Positions 45,487 to 53,377 of a stretch of DNA of 64,000 nucleotides are shown here, piece by piece. The stretch is taken from the NCBI GenBank assembly GCA_964513205.1, contig CAZELP010000002.1, forward strand, positions 1 to 64,000. Reading direction: 5' to 3'. This DNA comes from JAGVJT01 sp964513205 (GTDB lineage Bacteria > Pseudomonadota > Gammaproteobacteria > Legionellales > Legionellaceae). Each line of letters begins with the position of its first letter. The stretch's first letter is position 1. The notes beneath the pieces were generated by a model. That model was not told the DNA's origin. It saw nothing but the letters and a program-made list of their open reading frames with translations, and did not search any database. Position numbers and translations under genes: made by a program.

Positions 45487-46035
45487 TTACTTAGGTGCTG
45501 GAGAGACTTCCAGTTTTGAGATCACTTGTTTCACGCCTTTAACTGCAAGTGCTCTTTTAAGCAAAAAAGGAATGGAGCTACTATTTTTTAAAGCACCAGA
45601 CAGTGTCACCACACCATTGATTGTTTTTGCATTAATACCGACCAAAGGAATGCTCTCATCATCCAGCACTTTCGCTTTTAACACAGCAGCTTCTACTTTT
45701 GCGGTGATATAAGCATCGGTAAATGCAGTATTGACTTGTTTTATCTCCAGCTCATCTGCATCCACATTGCGTACACCTTTTACTTTTTTAGTTATGCGTA
45801 AAGCCGAAATAAAGGCGTCCTTATCTTTTACATGGCCGCGTAAAGTAACAATGCCATTTTGAGTGGATACAAAAATTTTCAGTGGATTTAAATGCTTATC
45901 CTTTGCAAATTTTGTTGTGATTTTGGTTGTAATAACAGAGTCGCTTATCTCTTGCTCGATTTGTTTGAGGTCAGCACTAAAGGCGATATTAATGCAAAGG
46001 CAAAAAGTGATGATAAAACGAATAATGCTCCGCAT
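45487..46035 (-). CDS. Periplasmic protein with two BON domains
   Basis: The 182-aa product has a signal peptide ending near AFSAD and two BON domains (about residues 30-98 and 104-176), each with the GIVTLRGHV / GVVTLSGAL turn. It resembles OsmY and similar envelope-stress proteins that bind membrane surfaces. GGAGGAG precedes the start. It converges with fur. Confidence 0.88.
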   Translation of the reverse strand: MRSIIRFIITFCLCINIAFSADLKQIEQEISDSVITTKITTKFAKDKHLNPLKIFVSTQNGIVTLRGHVKDKDAFISALRITKKVKGVRNVDADELEIKQVNTAFTDAYITAKVEAAVLKAKVLDDESIPLVGINAKTINGVVTLSGALKNSSSIPFLLKRALAVKGVKQVISKLEVSPAPK

Positions 46036-46196
46036 GTCTCCTCCATTTCAATACACAACCAGAAGTCCCGATTCTATCATATTTTTGACTTATTTTCTAT
46101 CAAAAAATTGACTCGCAGGAGGATGATTAGACATTAGAACTCTTGCATAGCCTGCGTCTTATAAACGTTTCTGTGGTGCTCATTTACTGCATGCCG

Positions 46197-46700
46197 TTAT
46201 GAAGGAAATGTGACGGTAATCGCTCCTGATGTTGAAATGCAGCCTGATGCCGAGCAGGAGGCGGTATACATTCCTGCATCGGATAATATAGCTGGACCCG
46301 CACCTGAACAGTACAGCTGGGTTATTTGGATTCTGGTGGGATATACAGAGGCTGCATTATAGTATTGATTGGATAAAGCGGTGATATTTTGTGGGCTCAA
46401 GTGGTAATTTGTATTTCCTTGTAAGTCAATCTCAGGAGTGCGATTTGCATTGATCGTGACCCATTTAGCATCATCACTACAGTCTGTGCTGTTTACCACG
46501 CATGCCGCAACAACCAGGGCGTAAGTAGGTTCTGCTCTTAGTAGACATGTGGGGTTATTGTCTGTCGCCACTGTTTGAAGAACAAAATTTCCTGCTCCCG
46601 AAAAAGGTTGGATGAATGATGTTCCTGGATACGCCGCAGTTGAGTGCGTACACAAGCAGTATAAAAGAAATGGCAGGATATGAATTGTTATTTTTCTCAT
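46197..46700 (-). CDS. Secreted Cys-containing protein, unknown
   Basis: The 167-aa product begins with a signal peptide (MRKITIHILPFLLYCLCTHS). The mature part has about seven cysteines in pairs (TCLL, AACVVNSTDC, QLYCSG, YTASCSASGC) and a beta-rich, Ser/Thr/Asn-rich composition, ending AITVTFPS. I recognise no family. It is the last gene of a minus-strand group with two small peptides and another secreted Cys-containing protein. Similar size and cysteine spacing suggest the two secreted proteins are distantly related. Confidence 0.6.
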   Translation of the reverse strand: MRKITIHILPFLLYCLCTHSTAAYPGTSFIQPFSGAGNFVLQTVATDNNPTCLLRAEPTYALVVAACVVNSTDCSDDAKWVTINANRTPEIDLQGNTNYHLSPQNITALSNQYYNAASVYPTRIQITQLYCSGAGPAILSDAGMYTASCSASGCISTSGAITVTFPS

Positions 46701-46723
46701 GCGAATATTCTCTATGCTAGTAA

Positions 46724-46954
46724 TTAGCTTCCCGTCATAAACCAGCCGCCATTTCCAGAAGAGTTTTCAGCGATTGCTCTGGTGGTACCACCATCTATAT
46801 CCTCTCCATGTAGTTTACATAAGCTAGGTGGCTGATATGCTCTTTTGTGCAAAGACGTTGTTGTGACGTTAATTTTGCAGTGCTCTGTTGGCACCTTCTT
46901 CTCCGAAATATCTGGTCTAGGATAAAGATTAAGTGACGATTTATAATTAATCAA
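46724..46954 (-). CDS. Small peptide 2 of a related pair
   Basis: The reading frame gives 76 aa from TTG 46954, but no clear ribosome site supports that start. The C-terminal half, YQPPSLCKLHGEDIDGG then TTRAIAENSSGNGGWFMTGS, aligns with peptide 1 upstream at Y-x2-P-x-L, an Ile before Gly, ENS, GG and a terminal GS. No signal peptide. The pattern resembles leader/core organisation of ribosomally made modified peptides, but no modifying enzyme is nearby. Confidence 0.4.
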   Translation of the reverse strand: MINYKSSLNLYPRPDISEKKVPTEHCKINVTTTSLHKRAYQPPSLCKLHGEDIDGGTTRAIAENSSGNGGWFMTGS

Positions 46955-47066
46955 TACACCATGATGTTTTAAATGATTGATTGCGGCGTGGTATCACATA
47001 TGCAGCCAATTCGACGTATGCTCGTCATTTTAAGCGCAAGCGCCACGTACAGCGGGGGAGAGTCTC

Positions 47067-47255
47067 TTAACTGCCAATTAATCCACCTGAATTTTCAAGT
47101 TGGTTGCTTGTGCTGGCTCCCGCAATCATGTCTGCCGAAATATCCAAAGATTGTAGGATAGGTTTTTCATACGATTTTCGCTTATAGCCGCGCGTGAATG
47201 CTTTTTCATATTCAGATCGTTCAAAAAGGGTTTTTTTATGTAACTTTTTTGTCAT
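47067..47255 (-). CDS. Small peptide 1 of a related pair
   Basis: The 62-aa peptide starts at ATG 47255, nine bases after AAGGA, and lies 20 bases after the secreted-protein gene. The N-terminal half is very basic (MTKKLHKKTLFERSEYEKAF). The second half reads YEKPILQSLDISADMIAG followed by STSNQLENSGGLIGS after one Ala. It shares the Y-x2-P-x-L start, the ENS and GG positions and the terminal GS with peptide 2. Function unknown; see findings. Confidence 0.55.
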   Translation of the reverse strand: MTKKLHKKTLFERSEYEKAFTRGYKRKSYEKPILQSLDISADMIAGASTSNQLENSGGLIGS

Positions 47256-47275
47256 ATAACGGGATCCTTGAATAT

Positions 47276-47749
47276 TTAGAAGCTACTGATATTTAATGTG
47301 CCTGAGGTCGTGCATGTGAATGTACCTGAAATAACGGTAGCCTGCATGGACAATGGAGGAGCCGTAACAGAGCCGGCAGGATTTTGTACTAGCAACTGTA
47401 TACATTGTGTTCCAGCATTAGCGCAGGCGGTAGTTAGGGTGACATTCGCCATGGCATCGTTCGATAAAGTGTGTGTGCCATTTGTGAGGGTCGGAGTGCC
47501 TCCCCTGCCGGCCCAAGAATAATTATTACCAGTGTATGTCGTGCATGTGGTGTCGGAATAGCAGGCAACGGTCACCTGTCCTATTGACTTAGGACCGCCA
47601 GTGACGGTAAAAGGACAAACAAGAGTTGCCCCTAAGCCTGATTGTATAACACCCAAAGATGCTGATACCTGTAATGGCAGAGTGGTATAAAAAATTATAT
47701 GTGCAATATAAATCAGGAAATGACGTCTTGTCTTCAATTTAAAATCCAT
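47276..47749 (-). CDS. Secreted Cys-containing protein, unknown
   Basis: I choose ATG 47749 because the product then begins with a good signal peptide (MDFKLKTRRHFLIYIAHIIF, cleavage near VSA), 157 aa. Longer readings up to 47896 would add 49 residues with no signal and would run through a repeated non-coding element. The mature part is beta-rich with Cys in CPF, VACYSDTTC, TTACANAGTQC and FTCTT. It heads the group with the two small peptides. Confidence 0.6.
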   Translation of the reverse strand: MDFKLKTRRHFLIYIAHIIFYTTLPLQVSASLGVIQSGLGATLVCPFTVTGGPKSIGQVTVACYSDTTCTTYTGNNYSWAGRGGTPTLTNGTHTLSNDAMANVTLTTACANAGTQCIQLLVQNPAGSVTAPPLSMQATVISGTFTCTTSGTLNISSF

Positions 47750-47786
47750 AGTTTTTGTACATTGCGTTTGGATGAAAACGGTCATC

Positions 47787-47820
47787 ACTTCGGTGAGATT
47801 TGCATAAAACAGAACTGGTG
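47787..47820 (-). repeat. 34-base element, copy 1 (other copy 57382-57416)
   Basis: Read on the minus strand it starts CACCAGTTCTG and ends TCTCACCGAAGT. About 29 of 34 positions match the segment at 57382-57416, where it directly follows the CCA end of the tRNA-Asn fragment. Both copies have the same orientation and enclose most of the accessory region. Confidence 0.5.
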
Positions 47821-48001
47821 CTACTCTCCGAGCTAAATCCGAGAAATTGATGTTGAGCATTTCCATCAGCCAGTGCTTGATTTTCAAGTCTGCCATGCCT
47901 GTTCTAAAAAATCAATTTTTATACCAGTAGTTTTTCCCGCCATTAAAATGATGATACGGCATCCCTGATGCGATAGGACATTCGTTTTATTGCTAGGGTT
48001 A

Positions 48002-48772
48002 TCAATGAATAGACCTTGGCGTTATCTTAGGAAAAAATTGAGGTGTTTTTGATTGATACTCAAGATAAGCGTGACCTCTTGATTCTATCGACCCACGCTC
48101 GGTTACTGGGATAGTGATAAATACCATAATGACATACAAGGCGATTGGGGAAAAAATGCTCAGCGCACCATAAGGCACAGATAGTGCAGAAAGTGTAAAT
48201 GCGCACCAAATAAGCCATTCAAAAAAGCAATTAGGATGTCGACTGTAACGCCATAATTTTTGATTACACACTTTCCCTGGCTGATTTTTTTTAAAATGTT
48301 GCAACTGTAAGTCGGCCAGTGATTCTAAGATCAAAGCAAAAATAAAGAGAATAAGTCCTGCAAGATCAATGAGGCTAAGATTTTTTGCGGGGCTCAAGGA
48401 AATAAAATACCAAGATATAGAAACGATAAAAATGAATATACCCTGCAGCTGAAAATTAATAAAAAAAACAAGGGGCTTTTCTATAGTCCAGGAGTCGCTC
48501 AACGTCGTATAACGTTTGTCGATATGTTTTTTTCTAATTCGAGTCCACCAAAGATAACCGCCAAGACGAATACCCCAAGCCAATAAAGCTGTGCCAAGGG
48601 TGACGGTCCGCATCGATAAGGAAGATTGACTGAGATAAATTAGGCCGCTTAATGTCAGACCCGAGGCCCATCCGACATCAACGACTGATGGATTATTGGT
48701 TATTCGGTACCAACACCAAATAAGAGACATGTGGGCTACTATAATTAAAAATACGCTAAATATGATCATCAT
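48002..48772 (-). CDS. DUF1295-family membrane protein
   Basis: The 256-aa integral membrane protein has about seven hydrophobic segments. Its C-terminal part contains KLWRYSRHPNCFFEWLIW, the conserved signature of the DUF1295/steroid 5-alpha-reductase-like membrane enzymes, and VTERGSIESRGHAYLEYQ. The substrate is unknown. It starts directly at the stop codon of the U-box gene (TAAATG), so the two are transcribed together. Confidence 0.75.
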   Translation of the reverse strand: MMIIFSVFLIIVAHMSLIWCWYRITNNPSVVDVGWASGLTLSGLIYLSQSSLSMRTVTLGTALLAWGIRLGGYLWWTRIRKKHIDKRYTTLSDSWTIEKPLVFFINFQLQGIFIFIVSISWYFISLSPAKNLSLIDLAGLILFIFALILESLADLQLQHFKKNQPGKVCNQKLWRYSRHPNCFFEWLIWCAFTLSALSVPYGALSIFSPIALYVIMVFITIPVTERGSIESRGHAYLEYQSKTPQFFPKITPRSIH

Positions 48773-49435
48773 TTAAACTGTTCCTTTTGAAAAATAACTC
48801 AAAATGGTATGGTGTTGCCCGTTTTTGTTATAAAAATAGTTGCTGATCTGAGTTTTTAACTCAGTATCTTCTACCCAATCACTTTCTACATAAGGTACGT
48901 TTCCCAACAATGGGTGTCTATTGTGATGCCGAAGCCATTCTAGAAGTGAATGCTCGTCACATCTATGAAGCTTGGGGTATTTGACACTATAAACAGGTCT
49001 TTTCATTACTTGGTAGCTAATTGGACAAATAAACTCATCAGGACAGTCATCGGGATAACCCTCAACATCTCTAGAAGGCTGAAAGATAGAGTATAAACGA
49101 TGTCCTATGAGCGTGAATGTATCTTTGATGGGAAGTGGTTTATGCAATAGCTTTGTTTCATGCAATAACACCATGCAAAAAAAAGATAAATAAATTGAAT
49201 ATAGAGCAACCAATGCGTCTATTATACAATGAACATTGTCCTTTGATAGCTTTGTTAGGAAATCAATTTTCTCTTGCTTAAGGTGGAAATGATTCAAATC
49301 GTCAAAGAATTTCCTATTAAATGTTTCTTCTCCCCAGTGATAAAGTGGGCTTTTATCGATATACGCTCCAACGGCTAAAAAACTAAATAATAAGGTAAGA
49401 TTACACACAAGTACTCTTGTGTTTTCAGGGGGCAT
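48773..49435 (-). CDS. Membrane-anchored U-box protein, putative E3 ubiquitin ligase effector
   Basis: Residues 132-205 of this 220-aa protein match the U-box consensus: PDEFICPISYQVMKRPVYSV, then a conserved His/Asp pair (LHRCDEHSLLEWLRHHNRHP), NVPYVES, and TELKTQISNYF. U-boxes recruit E2 ubiquitin-conjugating enzymes; free-standing bacterial ones are known Legionella effectors such as LubX. Two hydrophobic stretches (7-26 and 68-92) suggest membrane insertion. Bacteria lack ubiquitin, so a host target is inferred. Confidence 0.7.
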   Translation of the reverse strand: MPPENTRVLVCNLTLLFSFLAVGAYIDKSPLYHWGEETFNRKFFDDLNHFHLKQEKIDFLTKLSKDNVHCIIDALVALYSIYLSFFCMVLLHETKLLHKPLPIKDTFTLIGHRLYSIFQPSRDVEGYPDDCPDEFICPISYQVMKRPVYSVKYPKLHRCDEHSLLEWLRHHNRHPLLGNVPYVESDWVEDTELKTQISNYFYNKNGQHHTILSYFSKGTV

Positions 49436-49899
49436 CTTATTCTCCTTTATTGCACAGTTACATCACATTACACTGAATACCGAAGAAAGATCTTGGTTCT
49501 TCATAAATGTAATATGCGTTTTAAGTGATTTAATAATGAATCACAACCAATTTGAGGCACTACCAGTGAATCAACATAAAAATAAAGTTGGCTTTTATAA
49601 TATCATATTAGACAAAAAATAAGATCAATACAGTTTAATCAACAAAATAAACAATCTCAGAGAATTCGACAACAGAAGCCTTGGCTGCATTCGACAGGCC
49701 AAAAGAGCAATTGCGGCAAGAATAGAAGTAAGATGAATGCTTATAAGCATGGCGGTCGTTGTTCTGAGGCAAAAGAAATGCAACGCTCAATGGAAAAAAG
49801 AGCTCAATCGAATGTAAGCCTATTTAATTAAAAAAGCTTGCGCTATAGAATGCTGTTCTTAAATACCGAAATGTTTTGACTAAACAATAAAGGAATATC
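49436..49899 (+). other. Intergenic stretch with one tiny frame
   Basis: No convincing gene is seen in these 464 bases. The only item of note is a 32-codon frame at 49733-49831 (MNAYKHGGRCSEAKEMQRSM...), whose KHGGR pattern recalls small phage or plasmid genes, and which may be a remnant. It lies just before the decayed BRO gene. Confidence 0.35.
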
Positions 49900-50327
49900 A
49901 TGAGCAATCCAGCCATTTTCGAGGAATACAAAATACGACGTGTCTATGATGAAAAAACTGAGATGTGGTTTTTTTCAGTTGTTGATGTGGTTCAAGCGTT
50001 AACACAGCAGTTAGATAATCAGAAGGCCAGAAAATATTGGAATAAGCTTAAAGAGCGATTAAAAAATGAAGGAAGTGAAACGGTGACAAATTGTCACCAG
50101 TTAAAAATGACCGCAGAAGACTGTAAGCAGCGCTTGCCGAACTTTCTACGCGACAAATTGCAGAGGCAACTGCGGCTGAAGGTATGGTTGAAAACAAGCT
50201 CGCTGGTAAGCAGGGCGGTGGGATTGCAAAGAAAGCGCGTATTGAACTTGAAGAGAAAACAGGTCAAAAAGTAGTGACAGCCGACAACTTTCTTAGGCAG
50301 AAAAGCTTGTTATCAATCAAGGATTGA
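49900..50327 (+). pseudogene. BRO-family phage-type gene, internally deleted and frameshifted
   Basis: The first 70 codons give a BRO N-terminal region (IRRVYDEKTEMWFFSVVDVVQALT) as found in phage antirepressors. After CKQRL the frame reads unrelated residues, while the neighbouring frame from about 50121 reads AELSTRQIAEATAAEGMVEN and KTGQKVVTADNFL, the expected C-terminus of longer homologues. About 150 middle residues appear to be missing and the remainder is out of frame. Probably non-functional. Confidence 0.65.
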
Positions 50328-50393
50328 TGTTTTTTTGAGGCTTCTTGGCAGTCTCTAACTGCATCAATGTGATTATTTTTTATTTTGTTGGTG

Positions 50394-50399
50394 TATAAT
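50394..50399 (+). promoter_or_regulatory. -10 box before the lipoprotein gene
   Basis: A perfect TATAAT lies 28 bases before ATG 50428. No good -35 element is seen at the right distance, so confidence is modest. Confidence 0.35.
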
Positions 50400-50427
50400 G
50401 GCCGCATATTTTAAATGCGGACCACCC

Positions 50428-50919
50428 ATGTTACGAAAAATTTTAATCTGTTTATTGCTCATTGAGCTTACTGCCTGCGCAACGATATCTTCGCAAGGAA
50501 GTGGGGTTGTTGTTTCAGAAAAGAAATTAAATCATATGACATTGGAGGCTGGTGACAAAACAATCGAAGCGGCTAAGGTTGGCGGAAAAGCTGGTATTAT
50601 CGGCGGGGGAGTTATCGGTGGGGTTGTTGGTTTGATGCCCGGCTTAATGACGGGAAGCCCCCAAGGTCTTGTCATTTGTTCTGCAGCTGGTGCTGTTATT
50701 GGGGCTGGAGTGTTTGGGTTGACCGGAGGTTTTCTTGGTGGCACAGTAGGCTATATGGGCGATTTAGCTGTACAAAATACGCCAGAATATGAATTTAGGG
50801 TTAAGTCACTGAATGACTCGAGAATACTAACGATTATACAACATTCTAGAGCTATTCCAGTAAATAGCCGCGTATTGATTTTAGAAAAGAATGGGAAACT
50901 TTTCATCAAAAGAGCTTAA
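50428..50919 (+). CDS. Lipoprotein with a glycine-zipper segment
   Basis: The start is ATG 50428, giving a lipoprotein signal MLRKILICLLLIELTAC with modified Cys17, 163 aa. Residues about 53-110 are Gly/Ala-rich and hydrophobic (GGKAGIIGGGVIGGVVGLMP), a glycine-zipper pattern found in small outer-membrane lipoproteins such as SlyB. The C-terminal part is a compact beta-rich stretch. The function is not known. Confidence 0.7.
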   Translation: MLRKILICLLLIELTACATISSQGSGVVVSEKKLNHMTLEAGDKTIEAAKVGGKAGIIGGGVIGGVVGLMPGLMTGSPQGLVICSAAGAVIGAGVFGLTGGFLGGTVGYMGDLAVQNTPEYEFRVKSLNDSRILTIIQHSRAIPVNSRVLILEKNGKLFIKRA

Positions 50920-51147
50920 CGCAAAAAGATTGCCTGTTTTAAATGATTTGGCTGCTCCAGACAGCTCGATTGATTTTAGGTGTTTTATGCTACGATCGAC
51001 AGTCACTTAGTGAAAATATAGGACAGGAAGAATCATTGATTCCAACTATCCTCCATGGAAAAAAATAAAAGGTATCGGACTCATGGTTATAAATCCGTAA
51101 TGTCTGCCTGTAGGCTTAAATTGCTACGACAGAGGAAGTGGTTAATT

Positions 51148-51176
51148 TTAGTCACTATTCATCCATATGCTATACT
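51148..51176 (+). promoter_or_regulatory. Sigma-70-type promoter
   Basis: TTAGTC (51148-51153) and TATACT (51171-51176) are spaced by 17 bases, and the coding start at 51205 follows after GACGGAG. The preceding 285-base gap holds nothing else that I recognise. Confidence 0.5.
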
Positions 51177-51204
51177 CAAGTAATCTAACCGACGGAGAAT
51201 AATT

Positions 51205-51660
51205 ATGGCAGCACCTATAGGTAGAGAGTTCAATGAAGTGGTCAGCACAACGCATGCACCAAATATCCCTCCAGTGTATAGGAACCTCGTGATTTTGGCT
51301 GATGCAATTAGACAAGCTATTGATGCATTTCAACAAGATTTGGCTCAATTTAATGTTTTCAAAGAAGATCAAAGTACTACATTTGAAACACGCACCGAAT
51401 GTCTTGAGTCAATGGGGATGCACGTTCGCGATGCATTAGATAGTATGATGAAAACAAAACAGCTTTACGCAAAAATCGCTGATGATTTAGATGATGTGGG
51501 CGAGTCTCCAGATCCTGCTGTAAGTGACTATATTAAGAGATTAGCTCAAATAACTCATATGATGAGCGAGCTTTACGAAAAGGCACAAGGGATATCAGAA
51601 GGAATGGAAATGGTGCGTATGCAACAAGCCGATTCTAATCGAGGTCCCAGTATGAGCTAA
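51205..51660 (+). CDS. Helical protein of unknown function
   Basis: The 151-aa protein begins at ATG 51205 eleven bases after GGAG. It is predicted to be almost wholly helical, with heptad-like stretches (LADAIRQAIDAFQQDLAQFN near residue 31; MMSELYEKAQGISEGMEMV near residue 118). No signal or membrane segment. No family recognised. Its strong upstream promoter and ribosome site argue that it is real. Confidence 0.6.
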   Translation: MAAPIGREFNEVVSTTHAPNIPPVYRNLVILADAIRQAIDAFQQDLAQFNVFKEDQSTTFETRTECLESMGMHVRDALDSMMKTKQLYAKIADDLDDVGESPDPAVSDYIKRLAQITHMMSELYEKAQGISEGMEMVRMQQADSNRGPSMS

Positions 51661-51726
51661 GCATATGTTTATGCTCATACTGAATCATCAGTTGATGGAA
51701 GCTTAGCATCTGGGGCTATTGATACA

Positions 51727-51954
51727 ATGAAATATCAGGTTTCAGACGTCGTTCTACCCTTTGCGACCGCACTATATCAAGCACTAATAGGCTTTATGTT
51801 AACTTGGCGTAACCCGCCTGGACATCGTTTTGTTTCCATAACTCTTGATCAAACAAATATAGGGATCATTTTAGTTGCATTGATGGTCATTCTTATTTCA
51901 TGGATTATGCTAGAAGGTTGCAAAATTCGTGAAGAACAACAGCTGACTGTGTAA
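51727..51954 (+). CDS. Truncated DUF2975-type membrane protein
   Basis: The 75-aa product has two hydrophobic segments and ends ISWIMLEGCKIREEQQLTV, the C-terminal signature of DUF2975 proteins, which are usually about 150-160 aa. YQALIGFMLTWRNPPGHR aligns to the middle of that family, so the N-terminal half is missing. The ATG has no good ribosome site. The HTH gene nine bases downstream is its standard partner. Confidence 0.5.
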   Translation: MKYQVSDVVLPFATALYQALIGFMLTWRNPPGHRFVSITLDQTNIGIILVALMVILISWIMLEGCKIREEQQLTV

Positions 51955-51963
51955 GGAATAAGA

Positions 51964-52179
51964 ATGACGATTATTGTAAATTTAGACGTTATGTTGGCAA
52001 AAAGAAAAACACGTTCAAAAGAGCTTGCTGAAGCAATAGGTATTACAGAGCAAAATTTATCCATATTGAAAACAGGAAAGGCTAAAGCTTTTCGCTTATC
52101 AACATTGGATGCCATTTGCCATTATTTACAATGCCAACCAGGAGATATTTTGGAGTATCAAGATAGTGAGGATGAGTAG
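51964..52179 (+). CDS. Small XRE-family transcription regulator
   Basis: The 71-aa protein is a single Cro/CI-type helix-turn-helix domain (SKELAEAIGITEQNLSILKT near residue 19) of the YozG-like kind, with the usual ending QPGDILEY. Such regulators form a pair with DUF2975 membrane proteins, as here. AAGGA precedes the start. Targets unknown. Confidence 0.85.
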   Translation: MTIIVNLDVMLAKRKTRSKELAEAIGITEQNLSILKTGKAKAFRLSTLDAICHYLQCQPGDILEYQDSEDE

Positions 52180-52211
52180 TTTTTAACTTAAAATTTTTAT
52201 AGAGAATCCAC

Positions 52212-52607
52212 ATGAAAAAATATCTTGTAGGATTATGTTTATGCGCGTCTATGCTGTCGTTCTCAGGATTTGCCTCCGATAACAACGATATAATTGAACA
52301 AGGGGCAACAAGCTATTATTTATCAACCATACCTTCGAAAGAGCTTAAGAATTTTGATCCATTATCCAAAATTCTGCATGAAAATTTAATGACTGGTTTT
52401 ACTCGAGCAGCCACTAAATGCTATTTTATCCAACTAGACCCAAAGGTTAGATGTCCTGATTACGTGATAGGGCATGCAACGATGAAAACAGGAACGCCTC
52501 GTACTAAAATTTGTACCGAAGCTAAAAGAGCGGCAACTGCACCCAGAAGCTGTCAACGAAAACATTGCTTGACCAGGTCAGTTCTTTATAATGCGACATC
52601 ACGCTGA
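52212..52607 (+). CDS. Small secreted protein, unknown
   Basis: The 131-aa product has a signal peptide (MKKYLVGLCLCASMLSFSGF, cleavage near FAS). The mature C-terminal part is basic and contains about five cysteines (KCYF, VRCPD, KICTEA, RSCQRKHCL). No family recognised. A structured repeat begins 17 bases after the stop. Confidence 0.55.
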   Translation: MKKYLVGLCLCASMLSFSGFASDNNDIIEQGATSYYLSTIPSKELKNFDPLSKILHENLMTGFTRAATKCYFIQLDPKVRCPDYVIGHATMKTGTPRTKICTEAKRAATAPRSCQRKHCLTRSVLYNATSR

Positions 52608-52616
52608 TTCACATAA

Positions 52617-52665
52617 AAGAAAACCCGAACGTGCATTTTTCAATGTAGAGGTCCGGGCCGTGTTA
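52617..52665 (+). repeat. Hairpin element, copy A (copy B at 59456-59502)
   Basis: The outer stem is CCCGAAC with GTCCGGG (one mismatch). The loop is GTGCATTTTTCAATGTAGAG, containing an inner TGCAT/ATGTA stem, and the tail is CCGTGTTA. Copy B keeps the loop and tail while both stem arms change together. A run of A residues precedes both copies. Confidence 0.6.
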
Positions 52666-52704
52666 CAGATAATTGTAGCTGTAGAGGTTGTTTAATACAA
52701 TGAA

Positions 52705-53046
52705 TTATCTAGGAATATTTTCTTTAGCCGAAGGCCTCATTCCTTTTAATTCATCCAATTTATTAATTGCATCATTAAACTCCTTTGATAACTCAACTGC
52801 ACGCCTACTGAGCGAAGCTTCTGGAAGTTTAAAAAATGGTTCATATCCAGGCGTATCATTCTTTGTCTGTTTTGAGCCTAAAGACAAAATGAGGTCAAAT
52901 ATACGGAAGAAGGCTCTAAATAGTGCAACAACAGCATAATGCACGGGATACAATAGTGAATTAGGCTTTCTTACAGCTTTACCTCTAGAGTCTTCATTTA
53001 AGTGGTAGTTAATTATTGTTTTGAAGTACTCATATTGATCATCGTC
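52705..53046 (-). pseudogene. C-terminal remnant of a larger gene
   Basis: The frame from about 53046 down to 52705 reads as coding-like protein beginning DDDQYEYFKTIINYHLNEDS and ending RPSAKENIPR, about 113 residues. A stop codon lies immediately upstream in frame, right where the duplicated module of the neighbouring gene ends. The only internal start would give 82 aa. I infer a gene whose 5' part was lost when the module was copied next to it. No family recognised. Confidence 0.4.
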
Positions 53047-53377
53047 TCAGCTCTCTCTTTAATTTTTACTCTAGATATTACACATTACCTGGTCTGGTAG
53101 AAGAAGGTAAGGTTTCAGAAGGTCCAAACAACTCCGAATCAACCGTAGCGTTGGCATTTTTTGGTATCTCCATCTCACTCACCAAACGACTCAGTAATTG
53201 TTGGGCGTTACTATGTAATTGTTTTTCCTGCTTTTTAAAACTGAAAAAACTGTGACACAAAGTTTGTGCGGCCAAAGCCCGCTCCTTGATGTCTTTTGAT
53301 TCATCGTCCATTAATGTCTCCAGATCATTTCTCTTTTGAAGCATTGAAATATATTGATCCGTTTGCTTCAAAACCTC
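53041..53377 (-). repeat. Duplicated C-terminal module, copy 1
   Basis: About 337 bases are nearly identical to 54150-54487, covering the last 98 codons of two adjacent genes plus about 45 bases beyond their stop codons. Sequences on either side are unrelated. The offset between copies is about 1110 bases. Confidence 0.9.

Noticed and set aside
46724..47255. Complete lasso-peptide cluster
   Set aside because: The peptides have a Glu at a fitting distance but no cyclase or leader protease is near and the usual Thr before the core is missing, so I do not call it.
47750..47896. 49-residue N-terminal extension of the secreted protein (ARRVAPVLFYANLTEV)
   Set aside because: It runs through the 34-base repeat, lacks a signal peptide and a ribosome site, while ATG 47749 gives a good signal peptide.
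49419..49622. 67-aa frame on + overlapping the U-box gene start
   Set aside because: GTG start without a ribosome site, low-complexity composition, no recognisable pattern.
52688..52939. 83-aa frame on + opposite the gene remnant
   Set aside because: The minus-strand reading continues as protein-like sequence beyond its start, so the + frame is a shadow.
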